Below, in pieces: positions 1 to 9,379 of a stretch of DNA of 64,000 nucleotides. Positions within the stretch are counted from its first letter, which is position 1. Every line of letters begins with the position of its first letter. Under the pieces are notes generated by a model. That model was not told where the DNA came from. It made no database searches and was given only the letters and a program-made list of their open reading frames with translations. Made by a program: the position numbers and the translations under genes. Location of the stretch: positions 406,001 through 470,000 of the forward strand of contig JADJLQ010000001.1 of NCBI GenBank assembly GCA_016709995.1, in the 5' to 3' direction. The DNA is from Saprospiraceae bacterium. GTDB lineage: Bacteria > Bacteroidota > Bacteroidia > Chitinophagales > Saprospiraceae.

Positions 1-351
1 TACCAGCCCCATGAGGTGAATTCGGTGTCCATTCGTTTTACAGCGCTCAATAAGTTGAAGGAGTTCAGGATTGAGATCAAGTTCTTTGGTACGAATGGCT
101 TTATTGATTCTAGCCAGTTCCTGGTAGACGACTCTACCGGCGCCTAGATTGAGGTGGCCTACTTCTGAATTGCCCATTTGGCCATCAGGTAAACCTACTT
201 CTTCGCCAAACGTGGTCAAAGTACTATGGGGATAGGTTTTCCAGGCATTGTCGAAAAAAGGGGTGGCTGCCGACGCGATTGCATCGGCATTGTAATCAGG
301 GCCAATTCCCCAGCCATCCAGTATCAGTAGCGCAAGTTTATTAATTTTCAT
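1..351 (-). CDS. gpmI: 2,3-bisphosphoglycerate-independent phosphoglycerate mutase (N-terminal part)
   Basis: Glycolytic and gluconeogenic enzyme interconverting 3- and 2-phosphoglycerate in the cytoplasm. The 117 codons read from the ATG at 351 to the window edge show the alkaline-phosphatase-superfamily start LLILDGWGIG, with the metal-binding Asp at residue 12, then GLPDGQMGNSEVGH, where Ser62 matches the phosphorylated catalytic serine of the family. The downstream reading NLGAGRVVYQ is also typical. The gene is cut only by the window edge and shows no damage. A TAnnTTTG box lies 14 bases upstream of the ATG. It is transcribed divergently from the DUF4783 gene. This gene was found by reading the edge sequence directly. 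Confidence 0.95.
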   Translation of the reverse strand, partial: MKINKLALLILDGWGIGPDYNADAIASAATPFFDNAWKTYPHSTLTTFGEEVGLPDGQMGNSEVGHLNLGAGRVVYQELARINKAIRTKELDLNPELLQLIERCKTNGHRIHLMGLV

Positions 352-364
352 TCGTGTTTTTTTG

Positions 365-399
365 CAAAATTATTCTTTTATAAGTATTTGAATCACAAA
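365..399 (-). promoter_or_regulatory. Bacteroidota-type promoter for gpmI
   Basis: On the minus strand TAATTTTG (365-372) matches the TAnnTTTG -7 consensus, and TTTG (396-399) sits 23 bases upstream as a possible -33 element. The predicted transcript would start only about 8 bases before the gpmI ATG. Consensus match only; no experimental support. Confidence 0.5.
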
Positions 400-622
400 T
401 ATTAAGCAGTTTTTTGCCCTTTACAGACCTGGCAGGCATGGTCTGAGCACGATCCTATTCAAAAATAGAGAGATATAGTTTATATTGTAATAGCATAGGC
501 TTCAACCTTTTATTGAATAATCTCGTTTATGATGAAAGGCTGGTCAGTTTCTTTTAACTATTAATTAAGTGTTTGTTTGAACTGTGCACCGTAATAAATA
601 TGTTTTGAATAAAATTGCAAAA

Positions 623-1009
623 ATGAAACTCATAGGTTATATCTTATTCTTGTTCTTAAATCAACTATTGCCGGCACAGTCAGTCAAAGGAGTTTTACAA
701 GCTTTGGCGCAGCAAGACCAAACATTTCTCAATCAAAATTTTGCTTCAGAAGTTCACTATTCTCTTGACCTGCAATCATACGAAGGATCTAAAATAGAAG
801 CTATACAATCGGTATTAAATTTTGTAGGTTCATCTTCCGGCAAGAATTTCAAGATTATTCACGAAGGGGTACCTAAAGGCAAAGAATCCTTTATGGGCAT
901 AGGCAATCTGGTGTCAGACAAGGGCAAGTTTAGAGTGTATATCACATTTCATTTTAAAGACAATAAGTACCTGGTTAATGAGCTGAAAATTGAAAAAGAC
1001 GGTCTATAA
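623..1009 (+). CDS. DUF4783 family secreted protein
   Basis: A 128-residue protein with an N-terminal signal peptide (MKLIGYILFLFLNQLLPAQS) followed by a small alpha/beta fold resembling the NTF2-like DUF4783 family of Bacteroidota; function unknown. An upstream in-frame GTG at 584 would add 13 polar residues before the signal peptide, so the ATG at 623 is preferred. Its last six bases overlap the convergent end of the DUF2400 gene (stop at 1004). The family call rests on overall pattern (an FxxNFxxxVxxSL segment, a YEGxK/FxG region and a C-terminal YLVNELKIEK strand), so moderate confidence in the family and high confidence that it is a gene. Confidence 0.7.
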   Translation: MKLIGYILFLFLNQLLPAQSVKGVLQALAQQDQTFLNQNFASEVHYSLDLQSYEGSKIEAIQSVLNFVGSSSGKNFKIIHEGVPKGKESFMGIGNLVSDKGKFRVYITFHFKDNKYLVNELKIEKDGL

Positions 1010-1777
1010 CGGATCATTTTTTATTCCCAGGTTAAACAGCGCAAAATCATATTTAACCGGATCATTTGGATCTAATGTTCTCAATATTTCTGTCAGTTCG
1101 TTCACTGTATGCCAGTTTTTAGATTCGGTTTGTAATAAATGGAGGTTACGGGCTACTCTATGTACATGCACATCCAGAGGAATCATCAGATCCCGAGGCT
1201 TGATATGAGTCCATAGACCAAAATCTACACCTTTTTTGGGCGATCTGACCATCCACCTCAAATACATACAAAGCCTCTTACAGGTAGATCCTGTCGACGG
1301 ATGGGATACATGCTTTTTAGTCCTTGGCATAAAATCCTTCAGACTAAAAAAATAGGAATAAAATTGGTTTAACGCCTGCTCTACACTTTCAAATCGACCT
1401 TGAGTTAAAAATGCAGTTTCCAAGGTCTCATAATGGCGATAATGGTGTCTTAAAAATCTGATAAAGTACAGTAAATCATCATATTGAAAGGTCCTATGTT
1501 TAAAGGATTGTAATTTTTTGAGGTCATGAGCAGTATGGCCCATCATAAATTGATAGGGAGCATGATCCATCATAATCATCAGTTCACGACTTTTATTGAT
1601 GATGGTTTTGCGATTACCCCAGGAAAAAATGGCGGCAAATAACCCACTTATTTCAATATCTGCCAGTAAGTGGTATTCATGAGGAATACTGATTGGGTCC
1701 GTCTGTATAAAGTCAGGACTTTCATATTGAAGTACCAACTTTTCAAGCCGATCCTGGACTAATCCGGATGCAGTCAT
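1004..1777 (-). CDS. DUF2400 / TIGR02757 family protein
   Basis: A 257-residue cytoplasmic protein of the DUF2400 family, widespread in Bacteroidota and some Proteobacteria, function not established. Recognisable family segments are the N-terminal YESPDFIQTDPISIPHEY, the GLFAAIFSWGNRKTII segment and the C-terminal PLDVHVHRVARNLHLL and DPVKYDFALFNLGI blocks. The C-terminal half resembles helix-hairpin-helix DNA glycosylase folds, but this is only an impression. It begins 18 bases after the infB stop on the same strand, so it is probably the last gene of the rimP-nusA-infB transcript. Confidence 0.85.
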   Translation of the reverse strand: MTASGLVQDRLEKLVLQYESPDFIQTDPISIPHEYHLLADIEISGLFAAIFSWGNRKTIINKSRELMIMMDHAPYQFMMGHTAHDLKKLQSFKHRTFQYDDLLYFIRFLRHHYRHYETLETAFLTQGRFESVEQALNQFYSYFFSLKDFMPRTKKHVSHPSTGSTCKRLCMYLRWMVRSPKKGVDFGLWTHIKPRDLMIPLDVHVHRVARNLHLLQTESKNWHTVNELTEILRTLDPNDPVKYDFALFNLGIKNDPL

Positions 1778-1795
1778 TATACGACCAGGAGTTTT

Positions 1796-4540
1796 TTAGC
1801 TCAGACGAGCCTTAACCTCGCTGATTTCGTAACCTTCTATAACATCACCTGTTTTGATATCATTGAAGTTTTCAATGGATAGACCGCACTCCAATCCACT
1901 TTTAACCTCTTTGACATCATCCTTAAATCTTTTGAGTGCAGCTATTTTGGCAGTAGCGCCTTCTTTGCTTGGATAAGTCACGATACCATCCCTGATCAGC
2001 CTGATAGGCGTGTTTTTCATGATTTTTCCCTCCGTGACAAAACATCCGGCTATAGAACCCACTCCAGTGATTTTAAAGACTTCTCTGACTTCGAGCATGG
2101 CTATCACTTTCTCTTCTTTAACCGGTTCCATCATACCTTCCATAGCTGATCTGATGACTGCGATGGCTTCATAAATGATAGAGAATGTCTTGATCTCCAC
2201 ACCTTCTTTTTCAGCAAGCTTTCGGGCACTTGCAGAAGGTCTGACCTGAAATCCTATAATAATGGCATCTGATGCTGAGGCAAGCAATACATCTGATTCT
2301 GTAATGCCCCCAACCGCTTTGTGGATGACTGATACCTGAATCTTTTCAATCGACAGTTTGATGAGTGAATCCGCCAACGCTTCGATGGATCCGTCCACAT
2401 CACCTTTAATAATGATCTTCAGCTCTTTAAACGTACCTAGTGCAAGTCGTCTGCCGATCTCATCGAGCGATATACGCTTATTAGTTCTGGTGGCGAGTTC
2501 TCGGTTGATCTGAGCGCGCTTCAAGCCTAGATCTTTGGCGATGGATTCATCTTCAAACACTTTGAATTTTTCACCTGCCTGAGGAGCACCTGACATGCCC
2601 AGAATCAATACAGGACTGGAAGGATCTGCTATTGTTATTTTTTGGCCCCATTCATTAAACATGGCCTTGACACGACCAAAATGTTCTCCTGCAAGAATGG
2701 CATCACCTACATTTAAACTTCCATTTTGAACAAGAAGTTTGGTAACGTAGCCTCTGCCTTTGTCGAGAGAAGCTTCGATGACGGTACCTGATGCCATCCG
2801 TTTTGGATTAGCGGTGAGTTGAAGGATCTCCGCTTCAAGCAATATCTTCTCCATGAGCTTGTCTACATTCAATCCAGTCTTGGCTGATATGTCCTGTGAT
2901 TGGATTTTGCCACCCCAATCTTCGACCATCAGGTTCATGGCAGCAAGCTCTTGTTTTATTTTTTCAGGATTAGCACCTTGTTTATCTATTTTATTAATGG
3001 CAAAAACGATGGGTACACCAGCAGCCTGAGCGTGAGAAATGGCTTCTTTGGTCTGAGGCATGATATTGTCATCGGCAGCAATGATGATGATGACCACATC
3101 CGTCATTTTGGTACCACGTGCGCGCATAGCGGTAAAAGCCTCATGTCCCGGAGTATCCAGGAAGGTGATTTGTTTGTCTCCCAATTTTACTTCATAGGCA
3201 CCGATATGTTGGGTTATTCCTCCAGCTTCTCCTGAGACCACATTAGCGCTTCGGATATAATCCAACAAGGAAGTTTTGCCATGATCTACGTGTCCCATCA
3301 CAGTGACGATAGGAGCCCTGGGCACCAGGTCGCTGGGTAGATCTTCAACATCTTCTTCTGTGTCAGTAGAGTCTTCAGCAGATACAAATGAAACTTTGTG
3401 GCCAAACTCTTCGGCAACCAGCTCTATAATTTCAGCATCTAGTCTTTGATTGATCGATACGATGACACCCAGATTCATACAGGTCATGATGACTTGTGCA
3501 GGTTTTACATTCAGCAGGGAAGCAAGCTCAGAAACTGACATAAATTCGGTGACCTGCATATCTGTGCTCACTAGAGCTTGCTCTTCCAGTTCTATTTTTT
3601 CTCTTATCCTGGATCGATTATCGCGTCTTATTTTTTGTCTTCTAGATTTCGTATTTGAACCTAATCTGGCCAGGGTAGCTCTAATCTGATCGTCAATTTC
3701 CTTTTGAGAAATCTCTTTGACATCATCTCTGCCGCGGGCTGGCCTGACGCCTGTCCCTGGGGTGCCTGAGGGAGGGGGAGCCGTGGATTCGATTTTCTTT
3801 CGTTTTCGTTTTCGTTTTTTCCTGATATCCTCATCCGAAGAAGCCAAAGGTTTTTTCTTCGAATCCAGGTCAGCTACAGGTTCTTCTTTTTTCTTCTTTG
3901 AAAATTTGTCAGTATCGATTTTACCCAAAATCTTCAACCCTTTCAAGGTAGGTGTTTCAGACCGATGCATTTCCTGAACTGGTTCTTCGGTGGAAGTAAC
4001 TGGGGCAATGATTTTGGAAGATTCTACTACTTTAGGTTCAGGAGTGGACGGTTCTCTGACATCCTCTATTTCAGGGACCTTATCGGTTGGTTTCTTTTTC
4101 TTTTTAGCTTCAAGATCTATTTTATCTACCACCGTAATCTTAGGAGCATCAACCGTAACTCTTGTGATCACTGAATCAGCAGCAGTGGTTGGCTCCGATA
4201 TTGTTGTGGTGGGCGTTGGAACAGGAGTAGTTGGTGTTGGAATGGATTTGGCTTCAACGACAGGAGCTATTGGGGCAGGAGGCGGAAGCGGGGTTGGGAT
4301 GGATGGTATCTCTCGCTTAGGTGATTGGGTAGCGCTGGCTTTACCTATGATGAGCTGCTCAGCTTTCTCTTTGACTGCCATAGATGCAGAAAACTCTTTG
4401 ATCAATTCAGCAAACATTTCGTCTGTGATCTTGGCGTTGGGTTTATTTTCTATGGCAAACCCTTTCTTTTGCAAGTGCTCAACGATAGAGCTCGTGCCAA
4501 TATTAAATTCTGAAGCAGTCTTTACTAAATTTTTAGCCAT
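1796..4540 (-). CDS. infB: translation initiation factor IF-2
   Basis: GTPase that places initiator fMet-tRNA on the 30S subunit and promotes 50S joining. The 914-residue protein has an N-terminal IF2_N helix bundle (about residues 1-55), a long Pro/Thr/Lys-rich low-complexity linker (about 70-290), a second IF2_N-like segment, and then the G domain with GHVDHGKT (G1), [12 protein letters not shown] (switch I), DTPGHEAF (G3) and NKID (G4). Domains II-IV follow and end with the fMet-tRNA-binding beta barrel. Length is usual for Bacteroidota IF-2. It lies 54 bases downstream of nusA in the classic rimP-nusA-infB order. Long antisense open frames over the linker are composition artefacts. Confidence 0.98.
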   Translation of the reverse strand: MAKNLVKTASEFNIGTSSIVEHLQKKGFAIENKPNAKITDEMFAELIKEFSASMAVKEKAEQLIIGKASATQSPKREIPSIPTPLPPPAPIAPVVEAKSIPTPTTPVPTPTTTISEPTTAADSVITRVTVDAPKITVVDKIDLEAKKKKKPTDKVPEIEDVREPSTPEPKVVESSKIIAPVTSTEEPVQEMHRSETPTLKGLKILGKIDTDKFSKKKKEEPVADLDSKKKPLASSDEDIRKKRKRKRKKIESTAPPPSGTPGTGVRPARGRDDVKEISQKEIDDQIRATLARLGSNTKSRRQKIRRDNRSRIREKIELEEQALVSTDMQVTEFMSVSELASLLNVKPAQVIMTCMNLGVIVSINQRLDAEIIELVAEEFGHKVSFVSAEDSTDTEEDVEDLPSDLVPRAPIVTVMGHVDHGKTSLLDYIRSANVVSGEAGGITQHIGAYEVKLGDKQITFLDTPGHEAFTAMRARGTKMTDVVIIIIAADDNIMPQTKEAISHAQAAGVPIVFAINKIDKQGANPEKIKQELAAMNLMVEDWGGKIQSQDISAKTGLNVDKLMEKILLEAEILQLTANPKRMASGTVIEASLDKGRGYVTKLLVQNGSLNVGDAILAGEHFGRVKAMFNEWGQKITIADPSSPVLILGMSGAPQAGEKFKVFEDESIAKDLGLKRAQINRELATRTNKRISLDEIGRRLALGTFKELKIIIKGDVDGSIEALADSLIKLSIEKIQVSVIHKAVGGITESDVLLASASDAIIIGFQVRPSASARKLAEKEGVEIKTFSIIYEAIAVIRSAMEGMMEPVKEEKVIAMLEVREVFKITGVGSIAGCFVTEGKIMKNTPIRLIRDGIVTYPSKEGATAKIAALKRFKDDVKEVKSGLECGLSIENFNDIKTGDVIEGYEISEVKARLS

Positions 4541-4594
4541 ATATAAATTTTCAATCCACCTATTTGAAGACCACTCAAGTTGAAATTGCTTCTA

Positions 4595-5848
4595 TCAACT
4601 TGCTTGATCCTCTTCCATTTCACTAGATAATATCTTCAACACATCATCAATAGTCTCTTCTTCCAGGTCTGACCTTCTGATCAATTCTTCCCTGCTTAAG
4701 GTCAATACACTTCTGGCAGTATCGCAACCGATCCCTTTAAGCGTATCAATGATCCATGCTTCTATCTCATCTGCAAATTCATCGAGATCGACATCATCGA
4801 TTTCTGTTCCTTCTTCAGTGTCCCGATAGACATCTATTTCAAAGCCTGTGAGTTTACTGGCGAGTTTGATATTCGAGCCGCCTTTGCCTATAGCCAGGGA
4901 GACCTGATCTGGTTTGAGATAAACAGATGCTCTCTTATTTGGTTCGTCAATTTCAATTTTGGTGACCTTAGCGGGTGTAAGAGCACGCTGTATGTACAAA
5001 GTAAGGTTGTTGGTGTAATTGACTATATCAATATTTTCATTACGCAACTCACGAACGATGCCATGGATTCGCGACCCTTTCATGCCTACACAAGCACCGA
5101 CCGGGTCTATACGATCATCATATGATTCTACAGCTACTTTAGCCCTTTCGCCAGGTATCCTGACAATATTTTTGATAGTGATCAGTCCATCTTCTATCTC
5201 TGGTACTTCGTGTTCCATCAGCTTTTCCAGGAAAGCACTATCCGTTCTGGACATAATGATAGATGGAAGATTGTTTTTCATGATGACATCTTTAATGACG
5301 CCCCGGACCATGTCCCCTTTTCGAAAATGATCTGCTTTGATCATTTCAGATTTTGGCAGCACCAGTTCATTGCCGGTAGTATCATCAATGACCAGGATTT
5401 CTTTGGGCAGGACCTGGTTGACCTCGCCGAGGATGATTTCTCCTTTTCGATCTGAGTATTTTTGAAATACTTCGTCTTTCTCCAACTCCAGGATACGGGA
5501 GATCAATGTCTGTCGAGCAGCCATGATAGATCTTCGTCCAAAATCCTCTAATTCGAGTTTGGTGTAACATTCCTCATTTACATCATAGTCCGGATCTATC
5601 TCGCGGGCTTCTGATACAGAGATTTCTTTATATGGATCAGAAACTTCACCATCCGGCACGATTTGCCGTACATGCCATAGCTCCAGGTCACCTTTTTGGG
5701 TATTTACGATCACATTGAAGTTTTCATCTGTGCCGTATTTTTTCTTGATGAGGGTACGAAATACATCCTCCATCACCCGCATGAGGGTAGGGCGGTCAAT
5801 ATTTTTTCCCGCTTTGAATTCCGAAAATGTTTCAACTAAATTGATCAT
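4595..5848 (-). CDS. nusA: transcription termination/antitermination factor NusA
   Basis: RNA polymerase-associated elongation factor acting in pausing, termination and antitermination. The 417 residues contain the N-terminal RNAP-binding domain (about 1-125), an S1 domain (GEIILGEVNQVLPKEILV onward) and two KH domains, with GMKGSRIHGIVREL and IGKGGSNIKLASKLTG as their signature loops. An acidic C-terminus with one helix-hairpin-helix-like repeat follows. It starts 3 bases downstream of the rimP stop, indicating cotranscription and probably coupled translation. Nothing unusual apart from the lack of extended C-terminal acidic repeats, which is normal outside Gammaproteobacteria. Confidence 0.97.
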   Translation of the reverse strand: MINLVETFSEFKAGKNIDRPTLMRVMEDVFRTLIKKKYGTDENFNVIVNTQKGDLELWHVRQIVPDGEVSDPYKEISVSEAREIDPDYDVNEECYTKLELEDFGRRSIMAARQTLISRILELEKDEVFQKYSDRKGEIILGEVNQVLPKEILVIDDTTGNELVLPKSEMIKADHFRKGDMVRGVIKDVIMKNNLPSIIMSRTDSAFLEKLMEHEVPEIEDGLITIKNIVRIPGERAKVAVESYDDRIDPVGACVGMKGSRIHGIVRELRNENIDIVNYTNNLTLYIQRALTPAKVTKIEIDEPNKRASVYLKPDQVSLAIGKGGSNIKLASKLTGFEIDVYRDTEEGTEIDDVDLDEFADEIEAWIIDTLKGIGCDTARSVLTLSREELIRRSDLEEETIDDVLKILSSEMEEDQAS

Positions 5849-5851
5849 GGA

Positions 5852-6325
5852 TCAAAATTTTATTTGAATAAAGGTTTTAATGATATCATCTAATAATATA
5901 ATAGTTTCTACTTTCTTCTTTACTTTTTTCTTTTTTTCAATTTCAATGACTTCCTGTTGGACTATAATCATGTCTGGTTTGACTTCGGTCAGGATGCCTT
6001 CGATGATATGGCCGTTTTGATGGTGCACTGTCACTGGACGCCCGATATTTTTGACATACTGGCGATGAAGTTTTAATGGTCTATCCAAGCCCATCGAGGA
6101 CACTTCCAATATATAAGCATCCGGTATAAGGTCAGATTCTTCGATTTTGCGACCAAGCCATTTGTTGATTTTTGTACAAAGAGCCAGATCCAATACGCCG
6201 TCACTATCGAGAAAGATTTCAAGTTTTTTTGGTGAGTGATGGACATCCACCACATAACATTCCCTGAAGCTTTCTTCAGTAAATTTTTCATTTAGCCAAT
6301 TCGTTACCGTCTCTTCGATCAACAT
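5852..6325 (-). CDS. rimP: ribosome maturation factor RimP
   Basis: Small-subunit assembly factor needed for 30S maturation. I take the ATG at 6325 (157 residues, beginning MLIEETVTNWL). A longer in-frame ORF from 6391 would start inside a -7 promoter box and run through a leader hairpin, and would add a non-conserved extension. Family features are YVVDVHHSPKKLEIFLDSDGVL, the YILEVSSMGLDRPLK segment and the C-terminal Sm-like barrel with a lysine-rich loop (EIEKKKKVKKKVE). First gene of the rimP-nusA-infB operon. Confidence 0.93.
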   Translation of the reverse strand: MLIEETVTNWLNEKFTEESFRECYVVDVHHSPKKLEIFLDSDGVLDLALCTKINKWLGRKIEESDLIPDAYILEVSSMGLDRPLKLHRQYVKNIGRPVTVHHQNGHIIEGILTEVKPDMIIVQQEVIEIEKKKKVKKKVETIILLDDIIKTFIQIKF

Positions 6326-6342
6326 AGATGTCCTAAAATGAA

Positions 6343-6365
6343 GAAGGGAACTTTTGGTTCCCTTC
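6343..6365 (-). promoter_or_regulatory. perfect 9-bp hairpin in the rimP-nusA-infB leader
   Basis: Inverted repeat GAAGGGAAC / GTTCCCTTC with a 5-base loop, lying between the proposed -7 box (6390-6397) and the rimP ATG (6325). In the minus-strand transcript the hairpin ends 17 bases before the start codon with a CAAAA loop, and no T-run follows it, so it is not an intrinsic terminator. It could affect translation or RNA stability of the operon, or be a protein-binding site; this is inference. Confidence 0.5.
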
Positions 6366-6389
6366 CAGATTTCTTTTTCAACTCGGTGC

Positions 6390-6397
6390 AAAGATAA
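6390..6397 (-). promoter_or_regulatory. -7 box (TATCTTTG) for the rimP-nusA-infB operon
   Basis: Exact TAnnTTTG match on the minus strand, about 65 bases before the rimP ATG; no clear -33 TTTG was seen. It supports the shorter rimP start. Confidence 0.45.
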
Positions 6398-6463
6398 TAT
6401 ATAATCTTAGAATAAAAATTAGAAATTTTTCAACCTTTAAATTTGGCTTTAAGGTGATTTATT

Positions 6464-6494
6464 GTTGTCCTTAGCTTGAAGGTCATTATTTTTG
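6464..6494 (+). promoter_or_regulatory. Bacteroidota-type promoter for mqnC
   Basis: TATTTTTG (6487-6494) matches TAnnTTTG and GTTG (6464-6467) lies 19 bases upstream as a -33 candidate. The inferred start site would be only about 5 bases ahead of the ATG at 6505, giving a nearly leaderless mRNA. A second match, TAAATTTG at 6438-6445, lacks a -33 partner. Confidence 0.45.
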
Positions 6495-6504
6495 AGGTTA
6501 TAAG

Positions 6505-7647
6505 ATGAATACACAACTTTTATTGACAAAAGCATTACAATCTGAGTGGTTGAGCATTGAAGAGGGTACCTATTTATTTAAGCATGCCACTTTGGGTGAA
6601 CTCATGGCCGCCGGTCATGCTTTGAGACAGGCGAAGAACCCAGGCCAAACAGTGACCTGGATCATAGATAGGAACAGTAATACGACGAATGTCTGTGTAG
6701 CTAACTGCAAGTTTTGCAATTTTTATAGAGTTCCGGGGCATTCTGATGCTTATATCACCTCCCTGGATCAATATAAAGAGAAGATCGAAGAACTTTTTCG
6801 ATATGGTGGCGAGCAGCTGTTGTTGCAAGGTGGTCATCATCCTGACCTGGGCCTTGATTATTATACCAAACTTTTCCGACAGTTAAAGGCCATGTATCCT
6901 ACATTAAAGCTTCATGCCCTTGGCCCTCCAGAGATAGCCCATATCTCCAAAATATCCGGTACCAGCCACGAGGAGACTCTCCGGTCACTTATAGAATCTG
7001 GGCTGGACTCCTTGCCAGGCGCGGGTGCCGAAATATTGGTCGACCGCGTCAGGAATCTTATAGCCCGGGGGAAATGCCTCTCCGATGAATGGCTCGATGT
7101 GATGCGTGAGGCACATAAACTAGGTCTGACCACTTCTGCTACCATGATGTTTGGCACTATAGAGACTATTGAGGAAAGAATGGAGCATCTGTGCAAGCTG
7201 AGGCAGGTTCAGCATGAGCGACCTGCAGATGCCGTCGGTTTCCTGGCATTCATACCCTGGCCATTTCAGGATGAAGGTACCCTCCTACAACGCATCAAAC
7301 GTGCTGAAAATGAGACTACTGCGGAAGAATATGTTAGGATGATCGCTCTTAGTCGCATCATGCTCCCCAATATTCAAAACATCCAGGCCTCCTGGCTCAC
7401 CGTAGGAAAACACATAGCTCAAATATGCCTTCATGCAGGGGCCAATGACATGGGAAGCATCATGATCGAGGAAAATGTAGTGAGTGCAGCAGGTGCCCCA
7501 TACAGATTTACAGCCTCGGGCATACAGCAAGCTATTATCGAGGCAGGTTATATCCCTCAATTAAGAGATCAACAATACCAGCACAGGGACTTGCCACCAA
7601 CTATCGAACAGCAACAAAATATTCCTGCTAAAATGACCATAGATTAA
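6505..7647 (+). CDS. mqnC: cyclic dehypoxanthinyl futalosine synthase (radical SAM)
   Basis: Radical SAM enzyme that cyclises dehypoxanthine futalosine in the futalosine route to menaquinone. The 380 residues carry the Fe4S4-binding CVANCKFCNFY motif (Cys64, Cys68, Cys71) shortly after TVTWIIDRNSNTTNVC, then GGEQLLLQGGHHPDLGL, the HALGPPEI segment and SGLDSLPGAGAEIL, all typical of MqnC rather than MqnE. No other menaquinone gene is adjacent. It is divergent from rimP and convergent with radA (8 bases between the two stops). Confidence 0.95.
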   Translation: MNTQLLLTKALQSEWLSIEEGTYLFKHATLGELMAAGHALRQAKNPGQTVTWIIDRNSNTTNVCVANCKFCNFYRVPGHSDAYITSLDQYKEKIEELFRYGGEQLLLQGGHHPDLGLDYYTKLFRQLKAMYPTLKLHALGPPEIAHISKISGTSHEETLRSLIESGLDSLPGAGAEILVDRVRNLIARGKCLSDEWLDVMREAHKLGLTTSATMMFGTIETIEERMEHLCKLRQVQHERPADAVGFLAFIPWPFQDEGTLLQRIKRAENETTAEEYVRMIALSRIMLPNIQNIQASWLTVGKHIAQICLHAGANDMGSIMIEENVVSAAGAPYRFTASGIQQAIIEAGYIPQLRDQQYQHRDLPPTIEQQQNIPAKMTID

Positions 7648-7655
7648 TGGGAAAG

Positions 7656-9023
7656 TCAACCAAAAAGTTCGGAAAGAGCATCTGCAACTTTGCTAAAGCC
7701 AAGTATGTTAATTTTATATTTGTTCTTGGCCAGGCCTTTTAGGTTATTTTTTGGAATCAGAATTTTGTCGAATCCTAAGCGTTCTGCTTCTTGTATTCTT
7801 TGTTCGATGCGACTAACTGCTCTTATTTCTCCACTCAAGCCAATCTCACCAGCAAAAGCGATGTTTTTTGATACAGGCAGATCCTGCATGGAGGAAACCA
7901 ATGCAGCTATTACACCTAGATCCAAGGCAGGATCTACTATCTTCAATCCCCCGGCTATATTGAGGAATACATCCAAACTTGAAAATCTCAAGCCTCCCCG
8001 CTTTTCCAATACGGCCAGCAGCATACTTAATCGCCTCAGGTCATAGGTGGTGACAGATCGTTGAGCTGTACCATATATAGCAGTACTCACCAGGGCTTGT
8101 ACTTCCAGCAGCACAGGTCGCATACCTTCCATAGTAGCACATACCACACTGCCACTAAGATTTTCATCAGTTTGTGATAGTAATAATTCCGATGGATTGG
8201 ATATTTGACGGAGCCCGGATGATTGCATCTCATAGATCCCCATTTCGTCTGTGGACCCAAATCGATTTTTACGCGTTCGGATGATTCGATAGGCGTGTAG
8301 CGCATCGCCTTCAAATTGGAGTACGACATCGACGATGTGCTCCAGCACTTTTGGGCCGGCTATGAGTCCTTCTTTATTAATGTGTCCGATGAGAATAAAT
8401 GGTATACCGGTTGACTTGGCATATCGTTGTATCTCGGCGGTACATTCACGCACCTGGGTCACACTGCCATGAATAGACTCCAGGGTAGAGAGAGATAAGG
8501 TTTGAATAGAATCTATAATGACTAGTTCCGGTTGTAACAAAGTGATTTCTTCTAATACGCTATGCATATCGGTCTCTGTCAGAATATATACATTTTCGTG
8601 TTTGATCCCGATCCTGTCCGCCCTCATCTTGATTTGCTCTTCGCTTTCTTCTCCTGATACGTAAAGCACCTTATTTTTGATTTGAAGGGCTAGCTGCATG
8701 GTCAAAGTGGATTTGCCAATACCGGGTTGACCTCCGATCAAGATGAGGGAACCACTGACGATACCTCCCCCTAGTGTGCGGTTAAACTCCTGATCAGGAG
8801 TGATTAATCTTTTTTCAGCTGATTTCTGAATCGATTGTAAAGCGACAGGCTTTATTTTGCTTTTTTGGGACCTTAATTGTTTGTCCAGCAAGTTTGCTTT
8901 CTGATTGACTTCTACTATTTCTTCTACATAAGTATTCCATTCCCCACAGGAAGGGCAGTTACCCACCCATTTTAGGCTTTTTACACCACAATTTGAGCAT
9001 GTGTACTCTTTTTTTAGTTTCAT
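7656..9023 (-). CDS. radA: DNA repair protein RadA
   Basis: RecA-like ATPase that promotes branch migration during recombinational repair. From the ATG at 9023 it is 455 residues, the usual length, and opens with the four-cysteine zinc finger YTCSNCGVKSLKWVGNCPSCGEW. Walker A is GGQPGIGKST, Walker B is LVIIDSIQTL, and the RadA-specific KNRFGSTDEMGIYEM (KNRFG) and the Lon-like C-terminal domain (VLLEVQALV, GEIGLSGEIRAV) are present. The longer ORF from 9131 adds 36 residues with no family match. Divergent from the RNA candidate at 9147. Confidence 0.96.
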   Translation of the reverse strand: MKLKKEYTCSNCGVKSLKWVGNCPSCGEWNTYVEEIVEVNQKANLLDKQLRSQKSKIKPVALQSIQKSAEKRLITPDQEFNRTLGGGIVSGSLILIGGQPGIGKSTLTMQLALQIKNKVLYVSGEESEEQIKMRADRIGIKHENVYILTETDMHSVLEEITLLQPELVIIDSIQTLSLSTLESIHGSVTQVRECTAEIQRYAKSTGIPFILIGHINKEGLIAGPKVLEHIVDVVLQFEGDALHAYRIIRTRKNRFGSTDEMGIYEMQSSGLRQISNPSELLLSQTDENLSGSVVCATMEGMRPVLLEVQALVSTAIYGTAQRSVTTYDLRRLSMLLAVLEKRGGLRFSSLDVFLNIAGGLKIVDPALDLGVIAALVSSMQDLPVSKNIAFAGEIGLSGEIRAVSRIEQRIQEAERLGFDKILIPKNNLKGLAKNKYKINILGFSKVADALSELFG

Positions 9024-9146
9024 ACTACCTATTTTTTCGATTGAGCTAAAAAAAAATTCTTTATTTGCGTGACTTTTATTTTTACCTCCGTCAAATATGT
9101 GTAAAAATTGATGAAATAAAGATTCCGTCAAAATTTATAAATAATA

Positions 9147-9245
9147 GAAGACCCTGGCTGTAAGGCCTTGGTCTTCGCAAATTGGTTTTTTGGGGTTTAT
9201 ACAGGGTGCTTTGCTGTTTATCAGTTAAGGTGCCCTGTTTTTTTT
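9147..9245 (+). ncRNA. candidate small structured RNA with intrinsic terminator
   Basis: Sits in a 356-base gap between radA and the DUF6438 gene, with no open frame. The 5' hairpin has a perfect 7-bp stem (GAAGACC 9147-9153 with GGTCTTC 9170-9176), a 2x2 internal loop, a 4-bp GGCT/GGCC stem with one GU pair, and a GTAA (GNRA) tetraloop at 9160-9163. A linker (9177-9200) leads to a 13-pair terminator stem and eight Ts. The tetraloop and T-run both fix the plus strand. ACCCTG (9151-9156) could alternatively pair with CAGGGT (9202-9207), which would break both hairpins. No plus-strand gene follows, so a free-standing sRNA is likelier than a riboswitch. I cannot assign it to a known family; 6S-like and SRP RNAs were considered without a match. 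The promoter is unclear. Confidence 0.5.
9201..9245 (+). terminator. Rho-independent terminator of the RNA candidate
   Basis: ACAGGG (9201-9206) pairs with CCCTGT (9233-9238), and the stem continues to 13 pairs (9201-9213 with 9226-9238) including four GU pairs. Eight Ts follow at 9238-9245. Confidence 0.65.
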
Positions 9246-9379
9246 ACGTATTAATTAACAGGAACATTTTTATTAGTTGAAGGTTCAATTCAAATTCAAG
9301 CAGGTTAAATATCAAGGCAAAAGGTCAGTTAAAGCAAATGTCTTTTCCAAAAATTATTGAATATGCGTTAGGAGCTTAC

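Noticed and set aside
424..445. Inverted repeat CAGACC/GGTCTG between gpmI and the DUF4783 gene
   Set aside because: Only 6 pairs with a 10-base loop and no T-run or partner site; not distinguishable from chance.
3990..4583. A 197-codon plus-strand frame antisense to infB
   Set aside because: It mirrors the Pro/Thr/Lys-rich low-complexity linker of IF-2 and has no coding features of its own.
9147..9245. Riboswitch or attenuator for a downstream gene
   Set aside because: The next gene lies on the opposite strand and the terminator is followed by no plus-strand ORF.
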